From assembly GCA_905182985.1 (NCBI GenBank), contig CAJJDN010000067.1, forward strand, positions 87,997-151,996: DNA of 64,000 nt, read 5' to 3'. The translations under genes were made by a program, and so were the position numbers. The DNA comes from Paramecium sonneborni. Lineage: Eukaryota; Ciliophora; Oligohymenophorea; Peniculida; Parameciidae. Position 1 is the first letter of the stretch. Each line of letters opens with the position of its first letter. Under the pieces are notes generated by a model, which saw only the letters and a program-made list of their open reading frames with translations, searched no databases and was not told where the DNA came from. Shown piece after piece: positions 24,568 through 38,400 of this stretch.

Positions 24568-26129
24568 ATGAAAGATAATGTAAGCAAAGCAACAGGTAAA
24601 AGAAATGATAGTATTGATTATTAATTACTAACTGATTTAAGAAAAACTCATCGAGAATTATATAGAAGTATTGAGGGAAATAGAAGAACAAATTAATTAG
24701 AAAAAGACTAATTAGATAAATAGACAATCAATTCTGAATGTTTGAAATATTCTAAAACCTAATTGCAATTGTAAATAGGACAATTTAAAGCATTATAGAC
24801 AAATAATTATAATCAAATCAAAAAACAACTTGATTTAGAGGATAAAAATCCATTAGATCATAATAAAGAAATCTTACATAAATTAGAAATAGAATTAGAA
24901 GTTAGAAGAGAAAAAAAGAAAAAGTATGAAGAAATTACAAATGAATTTGAACATCTATAATAACATTATGAATAAAAGAAATCTCAATATTTTCAAGTAT
25001 TGCCAGATTTACTAAAGTAAACACAATCAAATCTATTACCTGCATTAAATATATTTGAAATTCCTCATTTAGCACTTCCATCATAATAAGAATTTTTTTA
25101 ACAATTACCTTTACCATTACATTAAATTTATTAAAAATTATAAACTAAATTCATAAAATTAGAGATTATTTCACATCCAATTGCAGATAGTATTTATAAA
25201 TAATCATAATTTGAATTGAAAGTAACATTAGAATAAGGAATTTATGATGAAATTGCATTAAATTATTTGGGAGTTAAATAGGAATAATTTTATGAAAATA
25301 TATACCCTTTTTCTTTTAGTATTAGATATTTTACAACATTGGATAAAATTGTATTTTAAGTGGATAGAAAAAATTAAATAACATCAGAAGAACTCTTTTG
25401 TGGATTATTTTAAGGAGATCCTGGAGAACCAATATTTGTAAATGCTAAGAGTGATGAAGAAATTAATATTAATACTAAATATATGACATTTAGATGGGCT
25501 AAATTATTAACAGGATTTGAATTGAGTGCATAAGAATTCTACTAATAATTATAGAAAAGAATATACAATATCTAATTAATTAAAATTTAATTGTAAAAAT
25601 TATAGAAAAATGAGCTGTTAACAAATTTTCCAGGTTTGAATTTCGAATAAAGATATTAATTAAAATATTTTGGTAATTCTTAAATTAATGATGATATTCC
25701 ATTTTGGTACAAGTTTTGTTTAGGAGAAAGCTTAATTTACAAATAAAACAAAGACACTACCTTATTAGTTGAAGATAAAACCTTATAATCATATATTCAA
25801 TTAAATTATAGATTCGAAGGCCAAGCTGAACATCTTCATGATTGTTACAAAATGGTATTGGCTAAGGATGACTAATAAATAGAAATTGGTATTATAGTAC
25901 CACTTAGTTATCCACAATAGTATATATTTTATATATAAACAGGTCAATACGTTATTAAATTTTATCAACTTAAAATATTAATATCTCACAATATGAATTT
26001 TTCATTATTTGCAAAAATTTAGGAAGTTGTTTAATAGAAGGGCTTTAATTATCATATTAAATATTAAGAATTATTTAATAATTGTCAGAAAGAAGATAAA
26101 ATATGTAATATTTTTTAAAACATTAGTGA
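24568..26129 (+). CDS. THOC5: THO complex subunit 5-like protein
   Basis: A 512-residue protein, ATG 24568 to TGA 26127-26129, with one 23-nt intron at 25920-25942; exons sum to 513 codons. The N-terminal coiled coil has LRKTHRELYRSIEGNR, then NPLDHNKEILHKLEIELEVR followed by EKKKKYEEI, which matches the THOC5/FMIP pattern of an 'H..L..L..EL..R....KY' block. The C-terminal part is globular and divergent. THOC5 belongs to the nuclear THO/TREX complex that couples transcription to mRNA export. The family call rests on the coiled-coil block and overall order, so it is likely but not certain. Its end converges on the next gene 34 bp away. Confidence 0.72.
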
Positions 26130-26163
26130 GAAGTGTATAAATTTAATTTATCCATAAAATGAT

Positions 26164-28829
26164 TCATCTTTTTAATCTTAATTTTTGATCCTTTCTTTAG
26201 TCTACTTCCATTTTCTCTTTCATTTCTTGTGCTCTTTGTATATCCTACATTTTCATGAGTAATAAATCTAATCTATATAAGCAATCTGAAGGCAAAGGTC
26301 TTGACTCCAATTCTAACACATAGGGTCTATCATTAAGTAGATTAATAATAGTAAATACCTATGTATATTAATATCCCAAAATCTTTAGCTGTTGATGTCT
26401 AAATGAGATGTCCATCTTCCACTAATTTAATCATAAGTTTCTAGGATTTCTTCTTTATTAATTTTTAGTTTCAAATTTAATCCAGATCCAGTTTTATGTG
26501 CCATTTTGCATCGTTATATACACATAGGAGATACTTTGCAAATCTTCCCCAAGAAATGATCAATTGGAGTGATTTATCTTGAAAAAAAGCTTTTATTTTC
26601 ATCCTTAGGGTTAAATTAGATCACAGCACATAATTAAAGCTCAGGTTAAAAGCAAAAACTACGTTTATGACAATTAACATTTCTCTATCCTGTAATAATA
26701 TTATAAACTGTAAATGGTTAATTAATGTAATAAAATTTTAAATTAGTATTTTGAAAATGTACAATGGAATGACCATGTTATTCTCCTGAGAGACTATTAT
26801 AACCCATATTAACTATAGGACTAAAAGATCCATATAATTTATAATCTCTTCCAAACATAATATAATTCGAAATAGGTGGATGATGAGATGTCTACTCCAA
26901 ATAAATTGGGCATCCAAGTATTCTACCTTAAAATGTTTCTCCTATTATTGGATTGAATGGTTTTTCTTACTAAATTCCCATCATAAAACTTGCCATATGA
27001 AATGCAATTGTTTATTTCATTTGAAAAAAAGGATCATTAGATTTTGCTGCAGATTCTAAAAATAATGGTGCATGTCCTTGTGCTCTAGCCATTCTCTCTA
27101 AAAATGATCTACTTTCAAATATTTATATAGGCAAAGATACAGACATTACAGACTTTCCTTAAATAAGATTAGCTCCCATTCTTTTAATCATATTTAATAG
27201 AACAGATCTTTAATCTTTCAATAATTTTTCATTATGATAAGTTAAACCTCCTTTATTAGTATCTACTCTATAGAATTTAGTATATAAAAAATGACCTTCT
27301 TCATCATTAGTCTGTAGTTACTTTTCTAAACCAGAAATAATTTGTTAATCTGAATACTATGTTATTGCATCTAATATATATTCTCCATTCCCCACCTTTT
27401 CAATTAATTTTTAAAACTCTTCCTTTGATTAAATCTAATGTTATTCAGAAGTTATCCTTTGTATCTCAGATTCAGTTAATTTTATTGATATCTACATTGT
27501 TTCAAATCGTTCTAAGTTCTTAACTTCCACATTCTCTGTAATCAATTATATTTCTTATTGAATTTGTATCAAATTTCTATCTGAAGATGTAATATTTAAC
27601 AATAAGATTTTTAATAATTTTTCACCAGCATCCTAATCTTTACAATCTACATAGATCTCTTCAATTAGTAAACTTTTAAATTCCTGTTTGCTAAATGATA
27701 TCAATTTTATTACTTTGATGGCTAAACAACCAGAGCTGATCTAACAATTTTATACTTATCTAATTAATTTGCTAAGTTCTTATCAATTTAATCATGATAC
27801 ATTTCTTATCCTGTATATTTACGAAATATACAATAGATACCATCCTTCTCAAATCCTTTTTAAGTAAAAACTATTCTTATTTTATTTTTCTCCTCCTATT
27901 CATTTTAATTTAATGAATGAGATAAATTAAATTAACAAGGATTCTATTCTTCTTATTCTTAGATTTCTTCATCTTAAATACTATGCTATCTACGAATTTC
28001 ATAATCTTTAAACTCAAATTCTAAATATACCAAACTACATCCTTTCTTAGTTGGAAATACTTAAAATTGCTTAATTACATCAGGTAACCAACTTTATGTG
28101 GATGGCATTACATGTTCCTTTAATAAATTATTTGCATATTTACATCATAAATTCTTCTAGGTTCTATTTTAGAATAATAAACTAATTTCATATGCAAATT
28201 ATCGTTTGGGTCTTAATACAATTTAGCATTCTCTTAATCTAAAATTTGCTTAAAATTTTATATATCGCTAAATCCATCCAAATGCTCTAGGGTATTTTAT
28301 AATAAAATCTCCATATCTTTCTATTTATTTATTCTTTTTCTTTACTTAAATAAATTATGGTAAATGAGGAATCATATTTTCTATTTTATCACGAGACATT
28401 AAGCTTGGTTTTGGTCTAAAAACTAACGGTTATTTTTCTATAACTGGTTCAACTTCAGGTTGAGATTTATCAAACTCCTCTAAAAATCTTAGGTGTTCTT
28501 ATTTTTTTTTCCATTCACCTGTAAAACAATCAATCCATTGCTAACAATCTTTTTCACTATTCCACCCCAATTTCAAATCATTTGATCCTGTTGATAATTT
28601 TAATGACCATTTCTCTTAATACTTTCCTAGCTTTTTAATGTTGTAATTTTAAATATCTATTTATTTTTGAGTTTGACTCTTAGCATCTTATATTTATAAA
28701 ATCTAAAATTTCATCATTAACTACCTTAGATTTTTGATCAAACACCAAAAGTTTCTCCTTCCATTTTTTTAGAAATCCTGACTGTTTATAACCACTTCCA
28801 CTATAAAATTCTGAGTTATTTAGATACAT
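26164..28829 (-). CDS. PH-domain oxysterol-binding-related protein (ORP)
   Basis: Read from ATG 28829 to TGA 26166-26164, about 840-850 aa. The N-terminus is a PH domain (YKQSGFLKKWKEKLLVFDQ ... DCQQWIDCFTGEW). A middle region (LHMKLVYYSKIEPRRIYD, PTKKGCSLVYLEFEFKDYE) follows. The C-terminal third is an ORD: SLPIQIFESRSFLERMA, IQQEKPFNPIIGETFQGR, YLEQTSHHPPIS (the OSBP fingerprint) and RPYVLELESRPLPSD. It should exchange lipids between membranes, with PH binding a phosphoinositide. At least five introns of 22-32 nt are clear; the intron pattern around 26350-26650 is not settled. The middle region may be a START-like lipid pocket. Confidence 0.87.
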
Positions 28830-29468
28830 TTTAATTAATATTAATACTCAATTATAATTTAATATATATTCCTACTGATATTTTTATCTCTTCTACCAAT
28901 CATCTTAACTTTTTTATGCTCAATTCTCTTGCTCTCATGAAAATTTAAAGTTATTTAACAATAACAAACTTTAATACAAATCTAATTTAATTATATTAAT
29001 ATTCAAAAATTCATAAAAAATGAGATAAGGTTGTAAAGAAAATAAAGAATATACTTTATTTTTGTTAAAAAAGCTTCAAGGCAAAAAATACTAAAATTTT
29101 TCTGATTTATTGATTAAAATTCTGTTAATTTTGATTGTCGATTATATCTTTATTTTATTGAATATATCAGTTTTTTTTTTTGAAATTCAAAATACTAATT
29201 ATAAATATTTTAATCCACAAATAAATTTTACATCAAATTTACAAAGCAATTTTTGAAGAGCTTGTGATTAAATGATATTTGATTAAAATTAGTAATTAAG
29301 GAAAAATAAATTAATATATATTGAATGTATTAAGTATGTATAAGCACAAAACAAAAAAGATTTAATTAATCACATTATATAAGATTCATTAGTTTAATAC
29401 ATTGATAAGAAATCCCCTTTACAAGTATTTTTTTGATGGAAATAAAATCATTATTTAATTTAAAAAAA
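28830..29468. other. Divergent 5' intergenic region, no gene
   Basis: About 640 bp of AT-rich sequence between the starts of the ORP gene (minus) and the dynein gene (plus), unusually long for this window. I see no coding sequence. It presumably holds both promoters; no motif can be named with confidence. Confidence 0.5.
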
Positions 29469-32400
29469 ATGGATTAGAATGAGGAATAACAATCCCCAAT
29501 GCAATCTCCTCAGCTTGATCCTATAGATTTACCTGATTAGTCATCGCCTCGTCAGCCAGAATCTCCAAAATTGGATAGAGGATCTCCTGACCATGCTAGT
29601 CAAGTGTCTGAGGATTTTGAAGAAGTAATTCCTGAGGAAGAATGGGAGTAAATGAAATAGGATGCAGTAGCTAGAGGAGATACAGATGATCCACCTAAAA
29701 CAAGAGTGATAAAAAGAAAGATTCATAAGAGAAAATCTACAGTTTTATTATAACTGTAGCCAGCTAGTGTCAATGGTATAGTATTGATAATATTAAGATT
29801 TCGGTGGATTTTATGTGAGAAACAAGTTGTCAGAATACTTGGATTCTTATGATGATGAAAAATGGTAAAAAGATCCTAATGAAATTTTATCAGTCAATTT
29901 CATGTGCAAACATGGATAAGCAAATTTATTTGCTTGGATGACTGAATAAGGAATTCAAATGAGTGAGATGGATCCACCTAGATTAGAACCAGATGCATTA
30001 GATCCAGACTTTGTATATTTTTTGAAACTGCCACATCCATAAGAAGTAATTATAGGTAATGATAATGTTACTGAGTATGTAAGTGATGGTGTGATAAAAA
30101 TTAATTATTTGAAATCATTATTGAAATAAATGAATGCATAGTTCATTCCTTAATTTATTTAGGATTCAACTTGGCCTGAAAATGTAAAAAAAGAGTTCTT
30201 GGCTTAATTACATAAATTTATGGCAACTTTGACTGAATATTCATTTAGTCAAGAAGGAATAACAGAATTGTATATACCAAATGAAGATTTGAATAATATT
30301 GAATAAGCTTCTCATGATAAAGATTTATTATAGAGATTGGAAGCAATATTATTACATTGGTAGAGACAAATAAAAGATATAGTTAATAATTAAGAATTAG
30401 CAATTGAGAATGAGAATGCAGGTCCTCTTGATGAAATTGCTTATTGGAGATAAAGAAAAAATAATTTATCACATATTCATGAATAATTAGAAAAACCAGA
30501 ATTAAAGAGAATAATCTAAATTCTTAGTGATAGTTAATATGTTTAAAGTTTTAAGGATGTTACTGAGAATATTAAATTGGGATCAAGTTAAGCTGAAGAT
30601 AATTTGGAAAATTTAAAAATTTTGTATGAACCTTGTAAACAATTGGAAACAGCAACACCAAAAGAGATTCCAGAATTATTGCCTAATCTATTATTTAGAG
30701 TAAGATATATTTGGGAGAAATCAAGATACTTTAATACTCCAGAAAGAATTTAAGGATTGATACATAAGATTTCAAATGAAATTATAAAGAGATGTAAATC
30801 TAGTATTAATATTAATGATATGTTGGATGGTGATGTGGAAAAATGTATTTAGGATTTGAATGATTCAATTGAATGTGGTGAATAATGGAAAAAGATATAT
30901 TAGAGAATGTCAGTAGCAATAGAAAAATAATCAACATTAACTAAAGGACCAAAGTGGGATTTTAATAATTCTATTTTTGCTTAAGTAGATGCTTTTATTT
31001 CTCGTTGTAAGGAATTATTAGAAATTTGTGAGGGTTAATTATAGTTTGCTAGAAAAGGAGCAGGTAGTCACATTCCATAATTTGGAGGAAGTAAAGGATA
31101 AGAAATTGAAGATAATTTGGAATAAATTAAAGATAGTTTTGCAAAACATTTGAAACCAATAAGAGATATTCGTAAGACTGATAAAGATAAAATCTTAGAT
31201 GTGAAAGCTTCTAAATGGCATGATGTTTTCAATGCTTTTCGTAATGGAGTTAAGGATTTGGATGTTATGTATACTAATATAATAAATAATGCATTTGAGA
31301 GCATGACAACTGTTTAATAAGGAGTTGAATTATTAGAGGCATTTGATTAATTAGCTAAGAGATAATCAATAAAGAGAGTAGTTTAAAATAAAGCAATTGT
31401 AGTTTTAGAATTGTTTATTTAAGAAATTGATGCAACAAAACATGAATTTGATAATATTAAAAAGATTCAATATTATCCTTTGTAACATGGCTCATTTTCT
31501 GGATAGGCAATATGGGTAAATTCTTTAAGTCATAGAATAATGAGAATGAGATATTGGGTTGATTAGATGTATTTTATTGATGATTCAATAAAAAGAACAG
31601 CAATAGAGAAGTTCGAATAATTATCATCAAATTTAAAACAATTTATTATAGAATCTAGATTAAAAGAATGGAAGGAAGATTCAAAGGATCTTGAAGATAT
31701 AGTATTAACAACTAGATTAGATAAATAAGTATTATTGAGAACAGATGAGAAACATCCAGATTTTTAATATAAGAAAGATTCTTTGAGACCAAAGATTGGA
31801 CATTTAGAAAGCAATTTTGATAGACAATTATTAAAATTATTACATGAGACATCAGCATGGCAGAAATTAATAGCGGTAGGTGTAGTGATTCCAAGTTATG
31901 CAAATGATTTTACTTAGAATCATAAAGAGAGTTTAAGAGTTTTAAGAGAATTAGTAATGTTAGTAGTTAGAGAATACAATAATATAATAGATTATATGAC
32001 AGAAACTGAGAAGAAATTATTTGCTTAACATCTAGAAGCAGTTAATAAAGTAATTTAACCATTAGCTTCACGTTTAAGATGGAGTGCAAAAACTATTATT
32101 GATAGTTAAGTTAGAGATTGTCGTAGAGCATGTTAAGAAATGTTTTTAAAATTAAAAATGTTTAAAACAAATATGGATAAGATTGATGGAAAATGTAATG
32201 AAATTGCAAATAAATTATTGATTAAAATTGATCGTAAAAAATAATATGATCATAAATCATTTGAAGAAGAATAAGAGAAACATAGAAGAGATATGTATTA
32301 AAAGTTAAAATAAATATTTGATGAAATAAGAAAGATTTTATCAGAAACTTATGATCCATTTCTATTTGATAGAGTAGAAGTACAAACAGTATGGTTAAAA

Positions 32401-35400
32401 TAAGTTAAATTTATAGATTTTAAAATAAAAGAGAGTTATGAAAAAGCAGTTAAGAATTCATTAATTGATTTATAAAAAGTAATTGGTTCTGAAGATGGTA
32501 AAATTACACCAGTTCCTATTTTTAAGTTATCAGTAGAATTAGAAAATTAATAATAAGAATATCGTCCATCAACAACTTATTTGAAATAGATGGTCTCATA
32601 AACATGTGAATATATGAGAGAAATTATGAAAGACTTTAAGAGTATGGATGAAGTAATGAAGGAAGAAAGAAAAAAGAAATTAGATGAAGCAATCTTATTA
32701 AATTCAAAAGACTCAAAGAATCCATAAGCTTAAAATATTAGAAGATTGAGTGAAATCTCTTAAGTGTAATAAATGGAATAAGAAACTTAAATTTAAGTAA
32801 AAAGCCTTGATAATGAATAAAATATCAAGATTAAAAATGATAGTGATGGTTTAATATAAAAAATTAATAGTAAATTGAGTAAGACGTGTGATGCTTTAAA
32901 TTCAGTAGATGCTCATGGTTAATGGAAACGTTATGATTGGTATTGGTAATAAGCAAATCAAAAAGAGAAATTCATCAAAGATATGATTAATAGGAATGAT
33001 CCTATTACTAATATTAAAACATAATTGGAAACCTTTGATTTACATTAAGGTGAAATCCAATAATTGGAAACTACAAAAACCTAAGATTGTATTATATTAG
33101 ATAATACTTCTATTAAATCAACTTTAATTGATATTATGATCTCTTGGTAGAATGCCTTCCTAAATGCTACTTAGGATAAAGCATTACAAGATTTAAATCA
33201 ATTATACTCACTCTTCTAAACATCAGAAACCAATCTAGATATTATACCACAAGATTTATAATAATTAAAGAAGAGTAGTGATCTATGGAATAAATTGAAT
33301 GAAGATCGACCATCAATTGAAGCTAAATTAGGACCTCTAGAAGATAAATTTAAATTATTAGAAGAATACTCTATATAATTAAAAGATGATGATATTAGCA
33401 GAAAAAACAATCTCAGAAATACTTGGGCTAATTTTAATGTAATGTTAGATAGAATTTAAGAAAGAAATCGCAAAGTCCACAATAATTTATATTTAGAAAC
33501 CTAAAAGAATTTAGATGAATTCATTAAAGAAACTGGAGATTATAAAATTGTATTTTAAAGTAATGCTCCATATTAAGCTACTAACATGCCTCATGAAAAG
33601 GCTTTACTTAATTTAAATGAATATTCTGAATAAGTTAAACAATATCGTAAAAAAGAGGAATCTATGAAATTTGGTTTCGATTTATTTAAATTTAATTATG
33701 TTCCATCTCCTGATTTAGAATTCATGGAAAAAGAAATCGCACAATTATCATACATATGGCATACTAAAGAGGAATGGGATCAATTTATAAAAGATATTGG
33801 AAGTACAGCATTTAGAGATGTTAATTGTGATAATCTTGATGAAATTGGAGATGATTATTTGAGAAAATTGAAAGGTTTACCTAGAGAATAATAAAAATGG
33901 GAAATTGTTAATCATATGAAATAAACTATTGATTAATTTAAACAAACACTTCCCTTAATAATTATGTTGAGAGAATAATATATGAGAGATAGACATTGGG
34001 ATAAATTAAGATAACATTTGGGAACAAATATTGAACCTGACAGTAAAGATTTCAATATGGCTGAAATATTTAAATTGAATTTACTATCATATGGTGATGC
34101 AGTTAAAGATGTATGTGAAGTTGCTAAAGAAGAATTCAAAATTGAAAATGCTTTAGATAAAATTGATTTAAGATGGGCTAAATTAGAATTAGAGATGGAT
34201 ACTTTCAAAAAGACTTACAAAATTAAGAGAACTGAAGAAATCTTCACTATTTTAGAAGATCATATGGCAGTCTTAAGTGCTTAAAAAACAACTGCCTTTT
34301 ATGAATCATTCAAACCTACAATTGAAAGATGGGAAAATTGTTTATAACAAATTTCAGAAACTTTAGAAATGTTATCCATAGTTTAAAGATAATGGATATA
34401 TTTAGAAGCTATTTTTGCCACTCAAGAGAAAGAATCTGAAAAATAATTGATGGGAGATATTAATAAATTTGCAGCAATCAATTCTTAATTATCATAGCAT
34501 ATGAATCGTATATATGATGATAAAAATGTCAAGAGATCCTTATCTTATGAAGGTTTCTATTAAGAATTATGTACAATGAATTAAAAATTGGATGAAAGTC
34601 AAAAAATTCTATATTAATTGTTAGAAAAATAACGAAAGGATTTCCCCAGGTTCTATTTCTTATCTAATGATGACTTGTTCGAATTATTGGGAAATTCTAA
34701 AGATGTTTTTAAAGTTAATAAACATATCAAAAAGTGTTTTGAAGGTATTAAAAAATTTGATATTCTTACCTAACAATATCAAACTGGAAGAGCCAAATAA
34801 GATGTTTATGAAGTCTAAGCTATGGTTGCTCCAGATGGAGAAGTTGTTAAATTCACTACAAAAGTCATATGTGATTCATAATTAGAAAAATGGCTTGGTT
34901 AAGCTGAAAAAACAATGAGAGAAGTATTAAAAAAAGAACTGTTCTCTACTATGTAGACTATTAAAAAGAAGGAAGGAATGCGTTGGGTTGATAAATGGGT
35001 CAAAGAACATCCAGGATAATTGTTAATTACTGCAAGTTAACTCACATGGTCAGGAGATTGTGCAAATGTCTTAAATTAAATCTATAATTCGGAAAGACCA
35101 GAAAAGAATAGAGGTTGGAAGGCCATTAAAGATGAAAAATAATCATTTATCTTAGAACTTACTAAATTAATTCGAAAACCAAGCAACGAAGTTGATAGGT
35201 TAAAATTAGTTGCTTTAATTACTATTGAAGTACATTAAAAAGAAATTATTGATCATCTAACCAAAAATTGCTAATCACCACATTCTTTTGAATGGCTAAA
35301 ATAATTAAGATTTACTGGAACTGCAACTAATGATACTTTTGATTGCAGAGTTGAATAAGCTAATAGTAACTTTGCTTATGGTTATGAATATTAAGGTAAC

Positions 35401-38400
35401 AATGGAAGATTAGTTGTTACTGCATTGACAGATAGATGTTATATGACTTTGACAACAGCGATGCATTTGAAAAAGGGTGGTGCTCCTTAAGGACCAGCTG
35501 GTACTGGTAAAACAGAAACAGTAAAAGATCTTGGTAAGAATATGGCAAAATTTGTATTGGTCTTTAACTGTTCAGAAGGATTAGATTATAAAAGTATTGG
35601 TAGAATGTTTAGTGGATTAGTATAAGTTGGTGGTTGGGGTTGTTTTGATGAATTCAATCGTATTGAAGTGGAAGTGTTGTCAGTGGTTGCTCAACAAGTG
35701 AGTTAAATAATGAATGCATTGAAAGAATTTGAAAAGAATAAGGATAAATCATCATTTTAATTAGATTCAGATGTAATTCCAATAAATGATTAATTTGCAA
35801 TTTTCATAACAATGAATCCAGGATATGCAGGAAGATCCGAGTTACCTGATAACTTGAAATCTTTATTCCGACCAATATCAATGATGGTTCCAGAGAATGA
35901 AATAATTTGTGAAATAATGTTAACATCAGAAGGATTCAAGACTGGACATGCACTATCTACAAAAATGGTTACCTTGTATAGATTAATGATTCAGTAATTG
36001 TCTAAGCAAGATCATTATGATTTTGGTTTGAGAGCAATAAAATCTGTCTTGACTTGTGCTGGTTAAATAAGAAGAGATAAATCGAATGAAGTTCAGAAAG
36101 TTAAGTAGGATGAGAATACTAGGGAAAATTAGAAGGAAAGTGAGATGGATGAGGCAAATTAAGAGACATAAATTTTGATGAGAGCGATAAGAGACATGAA
36201 TATTCCAAAATTCGTATCTGAAGATGTACCATTATTTAATGCTCTTTTCAACGATCTATTTCCAAATATTGATTTATAAGAATAAATAAATGAAATATTA
36301 TTTAATGAGATAGAGAATTAGATGAGAAATTTGAAACTATAAACAAGAGTGGAACACATTAATAAAATAATATAATTATATGATTCAAAGAATACTCGTC
36401 ATGGTAATATGCTTGTAGGTCAATCTTTAGCAGGTAAGACTACATGCTGGAAAGTGTTAAAGAATTGTTTAAATTAATTGAATGAAAGAGAACCAAATAA
36501 ATATCCTAAAGTGAAGATTGAAGTATTGAATCCAAAGGCAGTAACAATAAATGAATTATTTGGATATGTGAATTCAACAATGGAATGGAATGATGGAGTA
36601 TTATCATCAATGATGGCTCGTTTATGTAAAGATGAAACAAATGATTAAAAATGGATGATTCTTGATGGTCCAGTTGATACACTTTGGATTGAATCAATGA
36701 ATACAGTATTGGATGACAATAAAGTATTGACACTTTTGAATGGTGATAGAATATCACTTCCTCCATAGATGGGATTGATTTTTGAAGTAGAAAATTTAGC
36801 AGTCGCTTCTCCAGCTACAGTATCAAGAGCAGGTATGGTTTATTTAGATATAAATGATCTTGGATGGAGACCTTATATTGAAAGTTGGGTTGAAAAATTG
36901 ACTGATCCTTTAGTTTAAGAAACTATTTTTGAATTTATAGAAAGATGGATTCCTAAACTTTTTAAGTAAAGAAAGTGGTGTAAGGAGATCATTCCATGCA
37001 GTGAAACTAATGTTATTATATCATTTTGTAATTTAATGGATTGTTTCTTCAAAAGTGAAAAATAATTATCTATGGATATCCAAAATAAGAGTGATGTTTA
37101 TTGGACTCTCCTTGAAAAGTGGTTTACTTTTGGATTGGTATGGAGTATAGGAGCAACTGTTGATGAAGATGGTCGTCGTATTATTGATTAATAAATGCGT
37201 GACATAGATTTAATCTTTCCCAGTCAAAATACTGTCTATGATTTCTTTGTAAATAGTGATAAAAATGAATGGGCTTCTTGGGATGAAAAATTGGGAACTG
37301 GTTAATGGAAACCTGAAAATAATAGTCCATATCACAAAATGCTTGTACCTACAACAGATTAAGTTAGAAATAAAAATATCATTACAAGATTACTAAGTAA
37401 CAAAAATGCAGTTTTGGCTGTAGGATTAACAGGTACTGGAAAAACAGTCTTGTTAAATGGAGTTTTACTTTAGATGTTTGAATATACAACAATGAATATT
37501 GTATTTTCAGCATAGACTTCATCATTGAAAACTCAAGAAATGATTGAGAGCAAATTAGTAAAAAGATCAAAGAACAAAATGATACCTGATGGAAAAAAAA
37601 TGATCATTTTTATAGATGATCTCAATATGCCAAGAAAAGATATTTATGGCAGTTAACCACCTCTTGAACTAATTCGTCAATGGATGGATTATGAAGGATG
37701 GTTTGATCGTACCAATAGAGAGCTATTTAAGTTTATTTTAGATATTTAATTTGTCTCAGCAATGGGACCTCCAGGTGGTGGTAGAGCTGAAATTTCTACT
37801 AGAATTCAAAATAAATTCCATGTAATTAATTTTGTAGTGCTGTCAGACTAATAAGTTAAGAGAATCTATTAATCAATTTTGGCTTATAAGTTCCAAGAAT
37901 TTGAAGATGAAATAAAATTACTTATTGAGCCAATTGCTCAAGCTACTTACAACTTATTTTAAATGGTCACTAATAACTTCTTGCCTACTCCAGCAAAATC
38001 TCATTATGTTTTCAATATGAGAGATATTTCCAAAGTTATTTAAGGTGTCTACTAATTAGACAGATTATATTGTGATAACAAAATGACTGTGCTTAGATTA
38101 TGGGCACATGAATGTTTAAGAGTTTTCCATGATAGACTAATTAGTGTTGAAGATAGACAATTATGTAAATAATTAATTAATGATTAATTAATTTCATGTT
38201 TACAAACTACAATTAAGGAATGTACAAATGAAAATGAAGATGATACAGTTTTTGCTAATTTCATGGAAGAAAGTGGTGGTAAATATATTGAGGTTGCTTA
38301 TAGTGACAGAGAAAATCTAAAGAAATTCTTAGAAGAGAAATTGGTTCAATTTAATACTGATAATAAATCAAAAGCAATGAATATTGTTTTGTTTTAAGAA

